A stretch of 64,000 nt of DNA, taken from the NCBI RefSeq assembly GCF_003351145.1, contig NZ_QQSV01000007.1:43070-107069 (forward strand), read 5' to 3'. Shown piece after piece: positions 51,194-59,166 of the stretch. Each line of letters opens with the position of its first letter. Within the stretch, counting starts at the first letter, position 1. The notes beneath the pieces are model-generated. The model was given only the letters and a program-made list of their open reading frames with translations, did not search any database and was not told the origin of the DNA. A program made the position numbers and the translations under genes. Source of the DNA: Meiothermus sp. QL-1 (GTDB taxonomy: Bacteria > Deinococcota > Deinococci > Deinococcales > Thermaceae).

Positions 51194-51772
51194 TCAGAGT
51201 AGGCCCAAGGCGCGGGCCCGCTCCAGCGCTTCGATGCGGTTGCGGGCCCCCAGCTTTTCATACAGCCGCAAGAGGTGGTCCTTGACTGTTTCAGGGGATA
51301 ACTGCAGGCGGCGGGCGATTTCCTTGGTAGAAAGCCCCTGGGCCATCCAGGCCAGCACCTCCTGCTCCCGAAGGGTTAGCCGGGGCAATTCGGGCGCCCG
51401 CAGGCGCGGCTCCAGGCCCCGCTCGAGCCGCCTGAGCCGCTCGGCCAGCACCTCTGGAGGCAGCTCCTTCAACCAGTAGGCATCGGCCCCAGCATAAGCG
51501 GCCTGTTGCAACAGCACGGGCTCGTTGAAGGTGGTGAGCAGCGCGATTATCCCCCGGTAACGCCTATCGCGCAGGGCCCTGGTGGCGGCAATCCCGTCCA
51601 GCTTTGGCATCCGCACATCCAGCAGCACCCCATCGGGCAAAAGCGCTAAAGAGCGCTCCACCGCCTCCTCCCCATCGCCGGCCTCCCCCACCACCCCAAA
51701 GCCCGCCCGCTCCAAGGCCACCCGCAGGCCCATGCGGAAGAGTGGGTGGTCATCGGCGATGAGGAGGCGCAT
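51194..51772 (-). CDS. NarL/FixJ-family response regulator within the pilin cluster
   Basis: A 192-residue response regulator: receiver domain (about 1-115; acidic Asp7/Asp8, phospho-Asp52 in VLLDVRMPKLDG, Lys in YWLKELPP) and LuxR-type HTH (about 130-190; LTLREQEVLAWMAQGLSTKEIARRL, ETVKDHLLRLYEKL). It begins nine bases after the ComZ-like gene, but its ATG is also six bases after TAAACT (51784-51779), so it has its own leaderless promoter. The histidine kinase at the other end of the cluster is a candidate partner. Confidence 0.9.
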   Translation of the reverse strand: MRLLIADDHPLFRMGLRVALERAGFGVVGEAGDGEEAVERSLALLPDGVLLDVRMPKLDGIAATRALRDRRYRGIIALLTTFNEPVLLQQAAYAGADAYWLKELPPEVLAERLRRLERGLEPRLRAPELPRLTLREQEVLAWMAQGLSTKEIARRLQLSPETVKDHLLRLYEKLGARNRIEALERARALGLL

Positions 51773-51781
51773 GACTGCAGT

Positions 51782-53683
51782 TTAGTAGACCTGCTCCCGC
51801 TGGCCAAAGCTCAGGGGGGTGGCCACGCTCACCTGAACCACCCCAGTGGTGGGGAAGAAGGGCGGGGCGCGGTCCTGCATCCTGGGATCGTAGGTGAACT
51901 GGCGCGCGTAGCCAGCGGTCATCTGGCCGGTGCTGCTGTTGAACTGCCCGAAAGCCCCATAAGTATACTGGATGATACCGCCCTGAAGCCGAATCGCACC
52001 CTTAGGACTGATGCTGCTGAAGTTCTGCACCGCTACCTCGCCCCTGGAGGTCATCAGAACCCCATGAATGGTCAGGTCCTGTAGCGAGTTGTTGTCTCCG
52101 CTGCCCAGCAGGATATCCCCATCCTGGCTGTAGACCCCAAGGATGTTATCGGCCGAGAGGTTGCTACAGGTAGCCCGGGTCACCGTGTTGCCGCTGCGGG
52201 TGGGGGTGCCGGTGCAGGCTGGGTTTTGATACTTGAGGTCGCCCCGAATCTGGATGTTCTTGCCGCTCCCAGCGTTGGCCACGGTAATCTGGGCAAAGGA
52301 GGCCAGGGCCGGCGGGGCCGTGTTGGGGTCGCTGCTGTTAGAGCGGCTGGGCCCAGTGAGGTTGTTGATGCTGCCTTCTGCAAAAATCATCCCGTTGAAA
52401 CCGATCCGCTCCACCACCCATTGCACCCCGCTGAAGCGGTAGAGGATGCCATCGGAGCCATAGCGGTAAAGAAGGCGGCTGCTCCCAGTACAGCTCGCTG
52501 TAAGACAGACCTCGATGTACTGAAAGGGCGAGGTGGCCGGGGTGCAGACCCCAGCGCTGTTGCAGCTTGGGGGGTTGCCGCTCGCATCCCCGGCAAAGAG
52601 GGTTAGCCGGGCCACATCCGAGTTGATGTACAGCCCTCCCGCCAAGGCCGCGCTCCGCTGGTTCTGGGCGTTGGCCGGCATGGGAATGAATGGCTCCTGC
52701 CAGTTCACCCTTGGGTTGCCCTCGAATGTGGGCGCATGGGTAACACCCCCGCTGGTCCAGGAGGGCGCGTTGGGGTTGGTCATCTGGGAAGGAGCGAGGA
52801 AGGTGGTGGAGCTGCCAGAACCAAAAAAGGCCCCCGGGCTGATGCTCCCGTTGCAGCTACTCTCCCCCGCATCGGTGCAGCCCGCACTGGTCACATACCC
52901 CCCAAACCAGGGGTTAAAGGAGAAGCGGAAGCGCTCGTTGGTGTGAATGGGTCCATCGAACAAGGTGCCGCTGGTAAACCAGATTGCGGTGTTGGCCCGG
53001 TTGCGGTGCCGGTTGGTAAAAAGGGCGTAGCGGGCAAAGCTGCCGTTGGTGAGCAAAAAGCGGTACTCCCCCTGCACCAGCACGTTGCGCTGGTAGGGGG
53101 TGCCGGGCGAGGCCGTGACCAGCATCACGTAGGGCAGGGCATACCCCTGGGTCTGTCGGGTGAGGGGGGTGGCCGGGTTGTTGTCGTTGTCCACCACATA
53201 CCCTGAGGGCAACTCGGCCCCTGCAGGAAAGGGCTGGCCGCAGACCGAGGTCTTGACGAAGTAAATGCGCACCTGCACGGTAGCCCCAGAGCCATCCGGG
53301 GCAAAGTTTCGGTTGCAAATCAAGGTGTTGACGCTGTTTTGCAGGTTGGCTGCCAGCAGGGAGAGCCGCGTGGCCACCGTGGCCGGGTTGGGCAGAATGT
53401 CATTGCCCCCGTAGTACCAGATATCGCTGGTGCTGATGCCCCCCTGGCTAGGGCTAGCCGAACGCACCAGGCTCTCCAATGCCATGCGCACCTCGTTGGC
53501 CAGCAGGGCCGAGGCCGCCACCGCTCCCCCCCGGGCCAGGTTGACCGCCTGGGCCACAGCGGTATTGTCCCGGCTGGCGCGCAGGTCGTTCATGGTACGG
53601 GTGAACACCAGGCCGCTGACCACGCTCAGGACCAGGATTATGGTCAACGCCACCACAATTGCGATGCCTTCAGAACGCCTCAT
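51782..53683 (-). CDS. ComZ-like large pilus-tip/adhesin protein
   Basis: A 633-residue protein with a pilin-like hydrophobic N-terminus (RRSEGIAIVVALTIILVLSVV) and a large extracellular beta-rich body. It follows three prepilin genes, the order pilA1-pilA2-pilA3-comZ known in Thermus, where ComZ sits at the tip of the DNA-uptake pilus and binds DNA. Cysteine pairs (CTDAGESSC, CNSAGVC, CLTASC) fit disulfide-stabilised repeats. I prefer the ATG at 53683, which overlaps the previous stop by four bases (ATGA); 53692 is possible. No PilA4-type major pilin follows. Confidence 0.78.
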   Translation of the reverse strand: MRRSEGIAIVVALTIILVLSVVSGLVFTRTMNDLRASRDNTAVAQAVNLARGGAVAASALLANEVRMALESLVRSASPSQGGISTSDIWYYGGNDILPNPATVATRLSLLAANLQNSVNTLICNRNFAPDGSGATVQVRIYFVKTSVCGQPFPAGAELPSGYVVDNDNNPATPLTRQTQGYALPYVMLVTASPGTPYQRNVLVQGEYRFLLTNGSFARYALFTNRHRNRANTAIWFTSGTLFDGPIHTNERFRFSFNPWFGGYVTSAGCTDAGESSCNGSISPGAFFGSGSSTTFLAPSQMTNPNAPSWTSGGVTHAPTFEGNPRVNWQEPFIPMPANAQNQRSAALAGGLYINSDVARLTLFAGDASGNPPSCNSAGVCTPATSPFQYIEVCLTASCTGSSRLLYRYGSDGILYRFSGVQWVVERIGFNGMIFAEGSINNLTGPSRSNSSDPNTAPPALASFAQITVANAGSGKNIQIRGDLKYQNPACTGTPTRSGNTVTRATCSNLSADNILGVYSQDGDILLGSGDNNSLQDLTIHGVLMTSRGEVAVQNFSSISPKGAIRLQGGIIQYTYGAFGQFNSSTGQMTAGYARQFTYDPRMQDRAPPFFPTTGVVQVSVATPLSFGQREQVY

Positions 53684-54546
53684 GGGTTGCATGTGCTCAC
53701 CGTCCTTGCCTCGTAGTAGAGGGTGTTGATCATGTCCACCTGACCGGTATAGGTCCGCTCCACATTACGGCCCCGCAGAGGCACCTGGACACCCAGGGTA
53801 AACTGCACCCGCCGCAAAGCGTACTCCGCTCCTCCGCTGGTGAAGTACACCTGCGCGCGGTTATTTACCAGGTACCCACTGGGGTTCCGCTCCTCACTCA
53901 GAGTGGTTCCACTGCGCCTACGGTAGACATAATCGACGCGGAAGTTGCTTACATCATAGGCTACGTCGGTTGGCGCGGGGTCCCCCTGAACCCGATAGAT
54001 CAGCTTGCGGTTGTTGGCGTCGTAGCTGTAGCCCATCAGGTTGACCACCGAGGCCAGCGTCTCCGTGGTCACGCTGATAGGCAGGTTGGCGCAGGTGGTG
54101 GCAATGGTATACAGGTTGAGGCCGCTGACCACCGGCGTGCTGGACGCGCGGGTCAACACTGCATTGCCGTTGCCATCCACCAAAATAAGGCGGCTACCCG
54201 CAGGAATTTCGCTGGTAAGCGTAGGGGAGTTGCTGACCAGGGTAAAGCCACCGCCGGCCACCGCGGTCACGGTGTAACCAGCCCCACCGGCCACCTGGGC
54301 AAAGGAAATACCGGTGGCGTTGCTATCGAAGGGAACGTGGGTAATCACCGCAAAGGCTGCGGTGCGCAGATCCTGGCTCAGCACCTCCAGCACCCTTCGG
54401 GCCTTGTTCTGAGCACTGCTGATGGCCTCGTTGGCCTGGTTGAGCTGGAGGCCCTGGATGCTGGTGCTAAAAGCAATGGACATCACCAAAACCAGCACTA
54501 AAAGGGCCAACAAAAGCTCGAGCACAGTAAACCCTTTGGTACGCAA
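53680..54546 (-). CDS. PilA3-like large prepilin
   Basis: A 288-residue prepilin with leader RTK, processing site G-FTVLELLLALLVLVLVMS and Glu5, and a long C-terminal domain (about 40-288). By order it is the counterpart of Thermus PilA3, a minor pseudopilin of the DNA-translocation pilus. It starts at a TTG six bases after AAGGAGG, an unusual but well-supported start because leader and cleavage site follow at once. It is translationally coupled to the ComZ-like gene downstream. Confidence 0.82.
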   Translation of the reverse strand: MRTKGFTVLELLLALLVLVLVMSIAFSTSIQGLQLNQANEAISSAQNKARRVLEVLSQDLRTAAFAVITHVPFDSNATGISFAQVAGGAGYTVTAVAGGGFTLVSNSPTLTSEIPAGSRLILVDGNGNAVLTRASSTPVVSGLNLYTIATTCANLPISVTTETLASVVNLMGYSYDANNRKLIYRVQGDPAPTDVAYDVSNFRVDYVYRRRSGTTLSEERNPSGYLVNNRAQVYFTSGGAEYALRRVQFTLGVQVPLRGRNVERTYTGQVDMINTLYYEARTVSTCNP

Positions 54547-54557
54547 GGCAGCCTCCT

Positions 54558-55034
54558 TCAGTTAATGTTGGTCACCAGCTCATTGCCGGCTAGGGCCGGC
54601 GACGGCCCCACGATGCTCTGGCGCACGCACTGCTCCCCCTCGGGGCTGCGCCAGCAGACCTCGATGCGGTACTGGCTCACCTGCCAGCCGCTGCCCGCCC
54701 AGGAGGGGGTTCCTTGGTTGGTGATGCTGGCACGGTACAGGCCAATGTTGCCGAACTGCTGCTCGGCGGTCAGGGTAGCGAAGCCCGTGGTGGAGCTGCT
54801 GAGCTGGCCATAGTCCCAGTTAAAGCTGCTGCCCGCTGGGGGTAGGGCGCGATCATCGGCTTCAAGGATCTGCCGGCCCAGAAAGATGCCGATCTGGTTG
54901 GCCTGGGCCCGTCCACCCACCACCGCGCTTTGGCGGATGTTGCCCACCAGCAAGGTGGTGAAAATCCCTAGCACCACGGCCAAGGCCCCCGCCGCCACAA
55001 TCACCTCTATGAAGGTCAGGCCTCGGGTGTTCAT
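54558..55034 (-). CDS. PilA2-like prepilin
   Basis: A 158-residue prepilin with leader NTR, site G-LTFIEVIVAAGALAVV and Glu5. The C-terminal domain holds two cysteines (EVCWRSPEGEQC) typical of the D-region disulfide of pilins. The ATG overlaps the stop of the PilA1-like gene by four bases. By order it corresponds to Thermus PilA2. Confidence 0.82.
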   Translation of the reverse strand: MNTRGLTFIEVIVAAGALAVVLGIFTTLLVGNIRQSAVVGGRAQANQIGIFLGRQILEADDRALPPAGSSFNWDYGQLSSSTTGFATLTAEQQFGNIGLYRASITNQGTPSWAGSGWQVSQYRIEVCWRSPEGEQCVRQSIVGPSPALAGNELVTNIN

Positions 55035-55495
55035 TGCCGCCGCACCTCCCCAATCAAAGTCGCCGTTAGGGTGAAGGTCTGGCCGTTGGCCGTGATGGTG
55101 AACTGGCGATTGGGGGGAAAGCTGCTGGAGAAGTTAACCTTGCCCGGCGAGGTAAAGGTGGCCAGGGTTCCCTGCGGTAGACTGCAGCTCACCCCTGCAG
55201 GGAGGGTGACACTGCGCAACACGCTCCCGTCCACCTGGGACTCTACCCGCAGCGTATTGCCGCTGCGCACCAGGAGGAAGTTGGTGCCCCCGCGGCTGGC
55301 GGCTGCCGTGGCCCCCTGCCAGAAAAGCTGGCGGATCTGGTCCACCGTGGCCAGGGCTTCCTGGCGCTGGGCGAGATTGCGAAACTGGGCCAGGCCAATC
55401 CCGGCGGCCACTCCTAAGATAGCCATCACCACCAACAGCTCGAGCAGGGTAAAGCCCCAACCAGCTATAAGAGGTCGGTAAGAGGAACGCCACAT
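55031..55495 (-). CDS. PilA1-like prepilin, first gene of the pilin operon
   Basis: A 154-residue prepilin of GspH/FimT type with a longer leader (about 14 residues, MWRSSYRPLIAGWG), site G-FTLLELLVVMAILG and Glu5. By order it corresponds to Thermus PilA1. The ATG follows TAGGGGG. It opens the pilA1-pilA2-pilA3-comZ-like operon, downstream of a 161-base region with two hairpins. The promoter is not certain. Confidence 0.82.
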   Translation of the reverse strand: MWRSSYRPLIAGWGFTLLELLVVMAILGVAAGIGLAQFRNLAQRQEALATVDQIRQLFWQGATAAASRGGTNFLLVRSGNTLRVESQVDGSVLRSVTLPAGVSCSLPQGTLATFTSPGKVNFSSSFPPNRQFTITANGQTFTLTATLIGEVRRQ

Positions 55496-55656
55496 AGCCC
55501 CCTAAGTCTGGGGTAGCGACGAAAATCACAAAACCCCCCGCTGGGGGGTCTTCCGTTACGTCGTTCAGATTCGCATCCCCACCCCAAGGGCTTTTTTTCT
55601 CGGTAAGAAAGGCCCTTTGACAGGTTGAAGCCCCCGGCCTCTCTCATGTTCAAAAA
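55496..55656 (-). terminator. Intergenic region with a terminator and a second hairpin upstream of pilin operon
   Basis: Minus-strand ACCCCCC-AGC-GGGGGGT (55549-55533) is followed by TTTTGTGATTTT, a good intrinsic terminator for the histidine kinase transcript. A second hairpin pairs AAGGGC (55586-55591) with GCCCTT (55612-55617), extended by TTTCT/AGAAA around CGGTA. Two hairpins directly before the pilin genes could also act as a control element. No known riboswitch class is evident to me. No gene is supported here; a 62-codon frame crossing the region has no homology that I recognise. Confidence 0.6.
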
Positions 55657-56640
55657 TCACCGCGGCCCCAGCCACAGGCGCAGCCGGCTGCCCGGATAGG
55701 GCAGGGCCAGACACTCCAACCTTCCCCCGTGGGCCTCGGCCACCCGCCGGGCCACGTAGAGCCCAAGCCCCGCGCTCCCCGCCCGCACCCCCCGCAAGCG
55801 CTGGCTGCGGAAGGGCTGGGAAAGAATCTCCAGGCTATCGGGTAGGCCCGGGCCGTCGTCCTCCACCTCGAGCCACCCCTCCCCCGCCCGAAGCACCACC
55901 CGGCTTTTGGCGTGGCGCAGGGCATTCTCGGTCAGGTTGGCCAGGGCCCGCTCGAGCAAAAGCCGCTCAGCCCGCGCCAGCCCAGCCCCTTCAATCTCCA
56001 AGCGCAGGCCGCGCCTCTGGGCCTGCTGGGCATAGCGCAGGCGGAAGTCCTCCAAAATGGCCCGCAGGTTGAGGTTCTCGGGCTCTACCCGGCGCGCTTC
56101 CAGGCGACTGGCGGTGAGCAGGTTCTCCACCAGAAGATAGCTGCGGTAAAGCTCCTCCTTCAGTGTCCTGAGCATCTCCTTGCGCTTTTCAGGCCCAATT
56201 TTATCGGCCTCCTCCAAATACTCCAGGGCTCGCAAAGCGGCCAGAAGAGGGGTCTTCAGGTCGTGGGTGAGGGCGGCATAGGTGGCCTCGCGGGCCTCCA
56301 ACAGCTCGCGCAGGTGTAAGAGCAGCTCCTCGAAGCCCTCCCGTAGTTGCGCAATCTCCGCAGGGGGCGGCTCCTTGGGTGAGGGCAGGGAAAGCTCGGC
56401 CAGGGCACGGCCCGACCCGCGCAGATAGTGCAGGCTTCGGGTTAGCTCGTCCACCGGGCGCAACAGGGCGCCGGCCAGCCAGTAACCCACCAGCGCCGCC
56501 AAAAACGCCAGCACAAAAAGCCACAACAGCAAAAAAAACTGCACTTCCCCAGAGGAAAACCAAAAGGTAAGGGCGATGACCAGGTTGGGAAGGAAAGCCA
56601 AAAGCCCAATCACCCAGGCCAGCTGGTGCTTGAGCGGCAT
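55657..56640 (-). CDS. Membrane histidine kinase at the edge of the pilin cluster
   Basis: A 327-residue sensor kinase with two transmembrane helices near the N-terminus (about 8-28 and 34-58) and almost no periplasmic loop, HAMP (about 60-110), HisKA with His126 in ALTHDLKTPLLA, and HATPase_c with the N box NLTENALRHA, G1 DDGPGLPDS and SAGLGLYVA. It is upstream of the pilin genes on the same strand. The short sensor suggests it responds to a membrane signal, as PilS does. Pairing with the NarL regulator is a guess because that family usually uses HisKA_3 kinases. Confidence 0.88.
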   Translation of the reverse strand: MPLKHQLAWVIGLLAFLPNLVIALTFWFSSGEVQFFLLLWLFVLAFLAALVGYWLAGALLRPVDELTRSLHYLRGSGRALAELSLPSPKEPPPAEIAQLREGFEELLLHLRELLEAREATYAALTHDLKTPLLAALRALEYLEEADKIGPEKRKEMLRTLKEELYRSYLLVENLLTASRLEARRVEPENLNLRAILEDFRLRYAQQAQRRGLRLEIEGAGLARAERLLLERALANLTENALRHAKSRVVLRAGEGWLEVEDDGPGLPDSLEILSQPFRSQRLRGVRAGSAGLGLYVARRVAEAHGGRLECLALPYPGSRLRLWLGPR

Positions 56641-56666
56641 GGTTCCAGTCTATTACCCTGAGGCCC

Positions 56667-57437
56667 ATGACCTTTGGCGAACTCGCCCTGCTGCAGGATT
56701 CGCGGGGCCGCACCTACCTCTTCCGCTTGCAGGAGGGAGGGGCCTTCCACTACCACCGGGGTTTCATCCGTCACGAGGCCATTCAGGCCGCAGGCCCTGG
56801 CGGCCGGTTGGTTACCCCCCATGGCGAAGTCTTTACCGTACACCGGCCCAGCCTGGAAGACTACGTGCTCAAGATGCCCCGCGCCGCCACCCCCACCTAC
56901 CCCAAAGACGCCATCACCCTCTGCCTGCTGCTCGACCTGGCCCCCGGCATGCGGGTGCTGGAGGCGGGCTCGGGCTCAGGTGGGCTGACTTTGTTCCTCG
57001 CCCGGGCGGTAGGTCCCTCAGGAGAGGTGCACAGCTACGAGAACCGCCCCAGGCACCTGGCCCAGGCCCAGCACAACCTGCGGGCCTTCGAGGACTGGGG
57101 CAACGTGACCTGGGTGGAAGCCGATCTGGCCCAGGCCGAGCTACCCCTCGACTTCTTCGATGCTGTGGCCCTAGACATGATGGAGCCCTGGAAGGTGCTG
57201 CCGGCGGTGACCCCCGCGCTAAAGGTAGACCGCTTCCTGGCCTGCTACCTCCCCAACCTGACCCAGGTGCTCACCCTTTTGCAAAGCATCGAAGCGCAAA
57301 AGCTGCCCTACTTGCTCGAGCGCACCCTGGAGGTGCTGCACCGCGAGTGGGAGATCCGCCCCCCCGTGGCCCACCCCAGGTTCCAGCAAGTGGGGCATAC
57401 CGCTTTTCTGGTGCAGCTTCGAAGACTCAAGGACTGA
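56667..57437 (+). CDS. trmI: tRNA (adenine-58-N1)-methyltransferase TrmI
   Basis: A 256-residue tetrameric methyltransferase that makes m1A58 in the T-loop of tRNAs, needed for growth at high temperature in Thermus. N-terminal beta domain (about 1-70), then a Rossmann domain with motif I LEAGSGSGGLTLFLA, the HRPSLEDYVLKMPRAATPTYPKDA segment that recognises tRNA, and DAVALDMMEPW. The ATG lies seven bases after TACCCT, a leaderless arrangement. It is divergent from the histidine kinase. Confidence 0.94.
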   Translation: MTFGELALLQDSRGRTYLFRLQEGGAFHYHRGFIRHEAIQAAGPGGRLVTPHGEVFTVHRPSLEDYVLKMPRAATPTYPKDAITLCLLLDLAPGMRVLEAGSGSGGLTLFLARAVGPSGEVHSYENRPRHLAQAQHNLRAFEDWGNVTWVEADLAQAELPLDFFDAVALDMMEPWKVLPAVTPALKVDRFLACYLPNLTQVLTLLQSIEAQKLPYLLERTLEVLHREWEIRPPVAHPRFQQVGHTAFLVQLRRLKD

Positions 57438-57468
57438 TCGACGCAAGGCTCTCCTAACCCTAGGTCTG

Positions 57469-57777
57469 GTGGAAGACGTCAACCCGGTGCAGATGGGCAA
57501 CGAGGCGGCCTCAGCCTACCCCGGACGTGGGGTGGTCTTCCGCAATGTCAGCGTGCGGGACAACATCTGCACCGACCAGGGCCGGGGGAGCCCCCTGTCG
57601 GGCGGGGCAAGCTTCATCGGCTCACCCGACTCGGTCAACCTGCGCATCGAGAACTCCCGCTACTACAACCTCTGCCACCTGGTGGTGTGGGATCGGCGGG
57701 TTTTCACACTGGTTGAATTAAGACAGGAGAACTTCATTCCGAAGACGCCCTTCAGGGCAAAATTCGGCTGGGAGTAA
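57469..57777 (+). pseudogene. Short frame, possible remnant of a beta-helix or surface protein
   Basis: A 102-residue frame starting at a GTG. It has no signal, no recognisable start context, and reads like an internal slice of a larger protein: alternating beta strands and turns (YPGRGVVFRNVSVRDNICT, SVNLRIENSRYYNLCHLVV). This resembles rungs of a right-handed beta-helix but the match is loose. It sits between trmI and cstR. It may be a fragment left by a deletion, a genuine small gene, or an accidental open frame; I cannot separate these. Confidence 0.35.
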
Positions 57778-57784
57778 GCCGCCT

Positions 57785-58060
57785 CTAGCCGACAAACCGG
57801 CGAAGCATGGCCGCTATTTGAGCCGGCTTTTTATGATCGCCCCTGGCGATATCGTTCGCGCAAAGGGTCAAAAACTCCTGGAGAATCAGGGCAGAAGCCG
57901 ACTCCATAGCTCTCTTGGCGGCCGTCATCTGGGTCAGCACCTCCTCGCAGGAGCGCCCCTCCTCCACCATTCTTTGCAGACCCCGCACCTGCCCCTCAAT
58001 ACGGCGCAGACGCTTTAGGATTCCCTCCAGGGTTTCCCCGTTGAGCTGGCTCGTGTTCAC
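57785..58060 (-). CDS. cstR: CsoR/CstR-family repressor, persulfide-sensor type
   Basis: A 91-residue all-helical DUF156 repressor. The motif EGQVRGLQRMVEEGRSC places Cys38, and ILQEFLTLCAND places Cys67. The 29-residue spacing is that of CsoR and CstR, but the His four residues before the second Cys, needed for Cu(I) in CsoR, is Phe63 here. This Cys-Cys pair without His is the mark of CstR, which is inactivated by persulfide. Its probable target is the inverted repeat at 4880-4921. The start is a GTG six bases after TAGACT (58072-58067), leaderless. Confidence 0.87.
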   Translation of the reverse strand: MNTSQLNGETLEGILKRLRRIEGQVRGLQRMVEEGRSCEEVLTQMTAAKRAMESASALILQEFLTLCANDIARGDHKKPAQIAAMLRRFVG

Positions 58061-58080
58061 AAATTCAGTCTATACCACAC

Positions 58081-58980
58081 TCAGGCCATTACCTCCTCGG
58101 GGTGGTACTTGTTCCAGTAGCGCACCAACCCGTCCACGCTCATCCGGGCCGGATTGGCCAGCTCGTACACCCCCATCTCCTCGGGCGAAAGGCCCGCCTT
58201 GCGCAGCTCCTCCATCACCCAAGCCTCGAACTCCGCCACCATCTCTTCGCGGGGCTGGCCCGCCTTGAGCCGCTCCTTGACCCAGTCGGCCCAGGTCCGC
58301 AGCCGATGCCCCAACCCCTCCAGATGGGCTTCTACATCCTCGAAGAGGCCGAAGTGGGTGAGGTAGAGGCGGCGGGGCCCAAGGGCCCGCAGCTTGGCCA
58401 GGGATTGCAACCAGCCTTCGAGGTGAACCTCCGGGGGCGGGCAGGGCGGCAGGGCCAGCCCGCGACCGATTCGCACCCCGGCTATATCCCCGGCAATCAG
58501 GGCCTCCCTGCCAATCAGGTAGGCGTGGTGGTGGCTGGCATGGCCCGGGGTCTCCACGGCCCGAACCTCCACCCCTCCCAGCCGCACCACCTCACCGTCT
58601 TCCAGCGCGCGTACCTGCTTTTCTGGCACCGTGCCCATCTGGCCCCAGAGGGTCTCCATCTGCTCGCCGTAGATGCGCTGGGCCGAGGTCCAGAGCCTGC
58701 TGGGGTCGACCAGGTGGGGCGCCCCCCTGGGATGAACGTAGATGGTTGCTCCCCGCTCGGCCATGCGCCAGGCCGCGCCCGCATGGTCCAGGTGGATGTG
58801 GGTCACGAACACGTGCCGCACATCTGAAGCCGCATACCCCAGCCCGTTGAGGCCATCCAGCAGGGTCGAGAAGCGCGACTCAGGCCCAGTTTCGAAGAGC
58901 ACCGGCCCTTCTTCCGTCTCCAGCAGGAAAGCGGCGATGACCTGCGGGGCCCGGTCTTGTAGGTCGAGGATGTGGATCAC
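58081..58980 (-). CDS. MBL-fold metallo-hydrolase (glyoxalase II-like)
   Basis: A 299-residue metallo-beta-lactamase-fold hydrolase with the two-metal motif HIHLDHAG, ETPGHASHHH, and IAGDIAG, plus a C-terminal helical extension (about 225-299). The family includes thioesterases and lactonases; substrate unknown. It is 20 bases upstream of cstR on the same strand, so it may belong to the sulfur-response regulon, but the link is only positional. The start is a GTG six bases after TAGAAT (58992-58987). Confidence 0.88.
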   Translation of the reverse strand: MIHILDLQDRAPQVIAAFLLETEEGPVLFETGPESRFSTLLDGLNGLGYAASDVRHVFVTHIHLDHAGAAWRMAERGATIYVHPRGAPHLVDPSRLWTSAQRIYGEQMETLWGQMGTVPEKQVRALEDGEVVRLGGVEVRAVETPGHASHHHAYLIGREALIAGDIAGVRIGRGLALPPCPPPEVHLEGWLQSLAKLRALGPRRLYLTHFGLFEDVEAHLEGLGHRLRTWADWVKERLKAGQPREEMVAEFEAWVMEELRKAGLSPEEMGVYELANPARMSVDGLVRYWNKYHPEEVMA

Positions 58981-59010
58981 GAGCCCATTCTACGGGAACC
59001 CAGCAAACCC

Positions 59011-59039
59011 TTGCCAACCCATTCTGGCTTTGCTATATT
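59011..59039 (+). promoter_or_regulatory. Promoter of the tRNA-Asn gene
   Basis: TTGCCA (59011-59016), a 17-base spacer, then TATATT (59034-59039), with the tRNA 5' end 22 bases further on. This is a consensus-like sigma-A promoter for a stable RNA. Confidence 0.7.
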
Positions 59040-59061
59040 CATAGCTGCCATTGGCGGGCGT

Positions 59062-59137
59062 TCCGCGATAGCTCAGTTGGTAGAGCGCTCGACTGTTAAT
59101 CGAGTGGTCGCAGGTTCGAGCCCTGCTCGCGGAGCCA
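59062..59137 (+). tRNA. tRNA-Asn (anticodon GTT)
   Basis: A complete 76-base cloverleaf: acceptor TCCGCGA/TCGCGGA, D stem GCTC/GAGC, anticodon loop CTGTTAA (GTT), and T arm GCAGG-TTCGAGC-CCTGC. Encoded CCA at the end. GTT reads AAC/AAU. A queuosine substrate (GUN anticodon), so it is a client of the Tgt enzyme in this window. Confidence 0.97.
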
Positions 59138-59165
59138 AAACCCCGGGAGACCCCGGGGGTTTTGC
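59137..59165. terminator. Bidirectional terminator between tRNA-Asn and the ABC operon
   Basis: AAAACCCC (59137-59144) pairs with GGGGTTTT (59156-59163), with an inner GGG/CCC extension and the loop AGAC. T tracts lie on both strands, so it can stop the tRNA transcript and, from the other side, the ABC transporter transcript that ends at 59167. Confidence 0.75.
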
Positions 59166-59166
59166 T

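Noticed and set aside
55465..55653. 62-codon frame across the hairpin region before the pilin operon
   Set aside because: It runs through a terminator and into the PilA1-like gene in another frame, with no ribosome site or family match.
57785..58060. CsoR copper repressor
   Set aside because: The Cu(I)-ligand His is replaced by Phe, and no copper ATPase or chaperone gene is near; persulfide sensing fits better.
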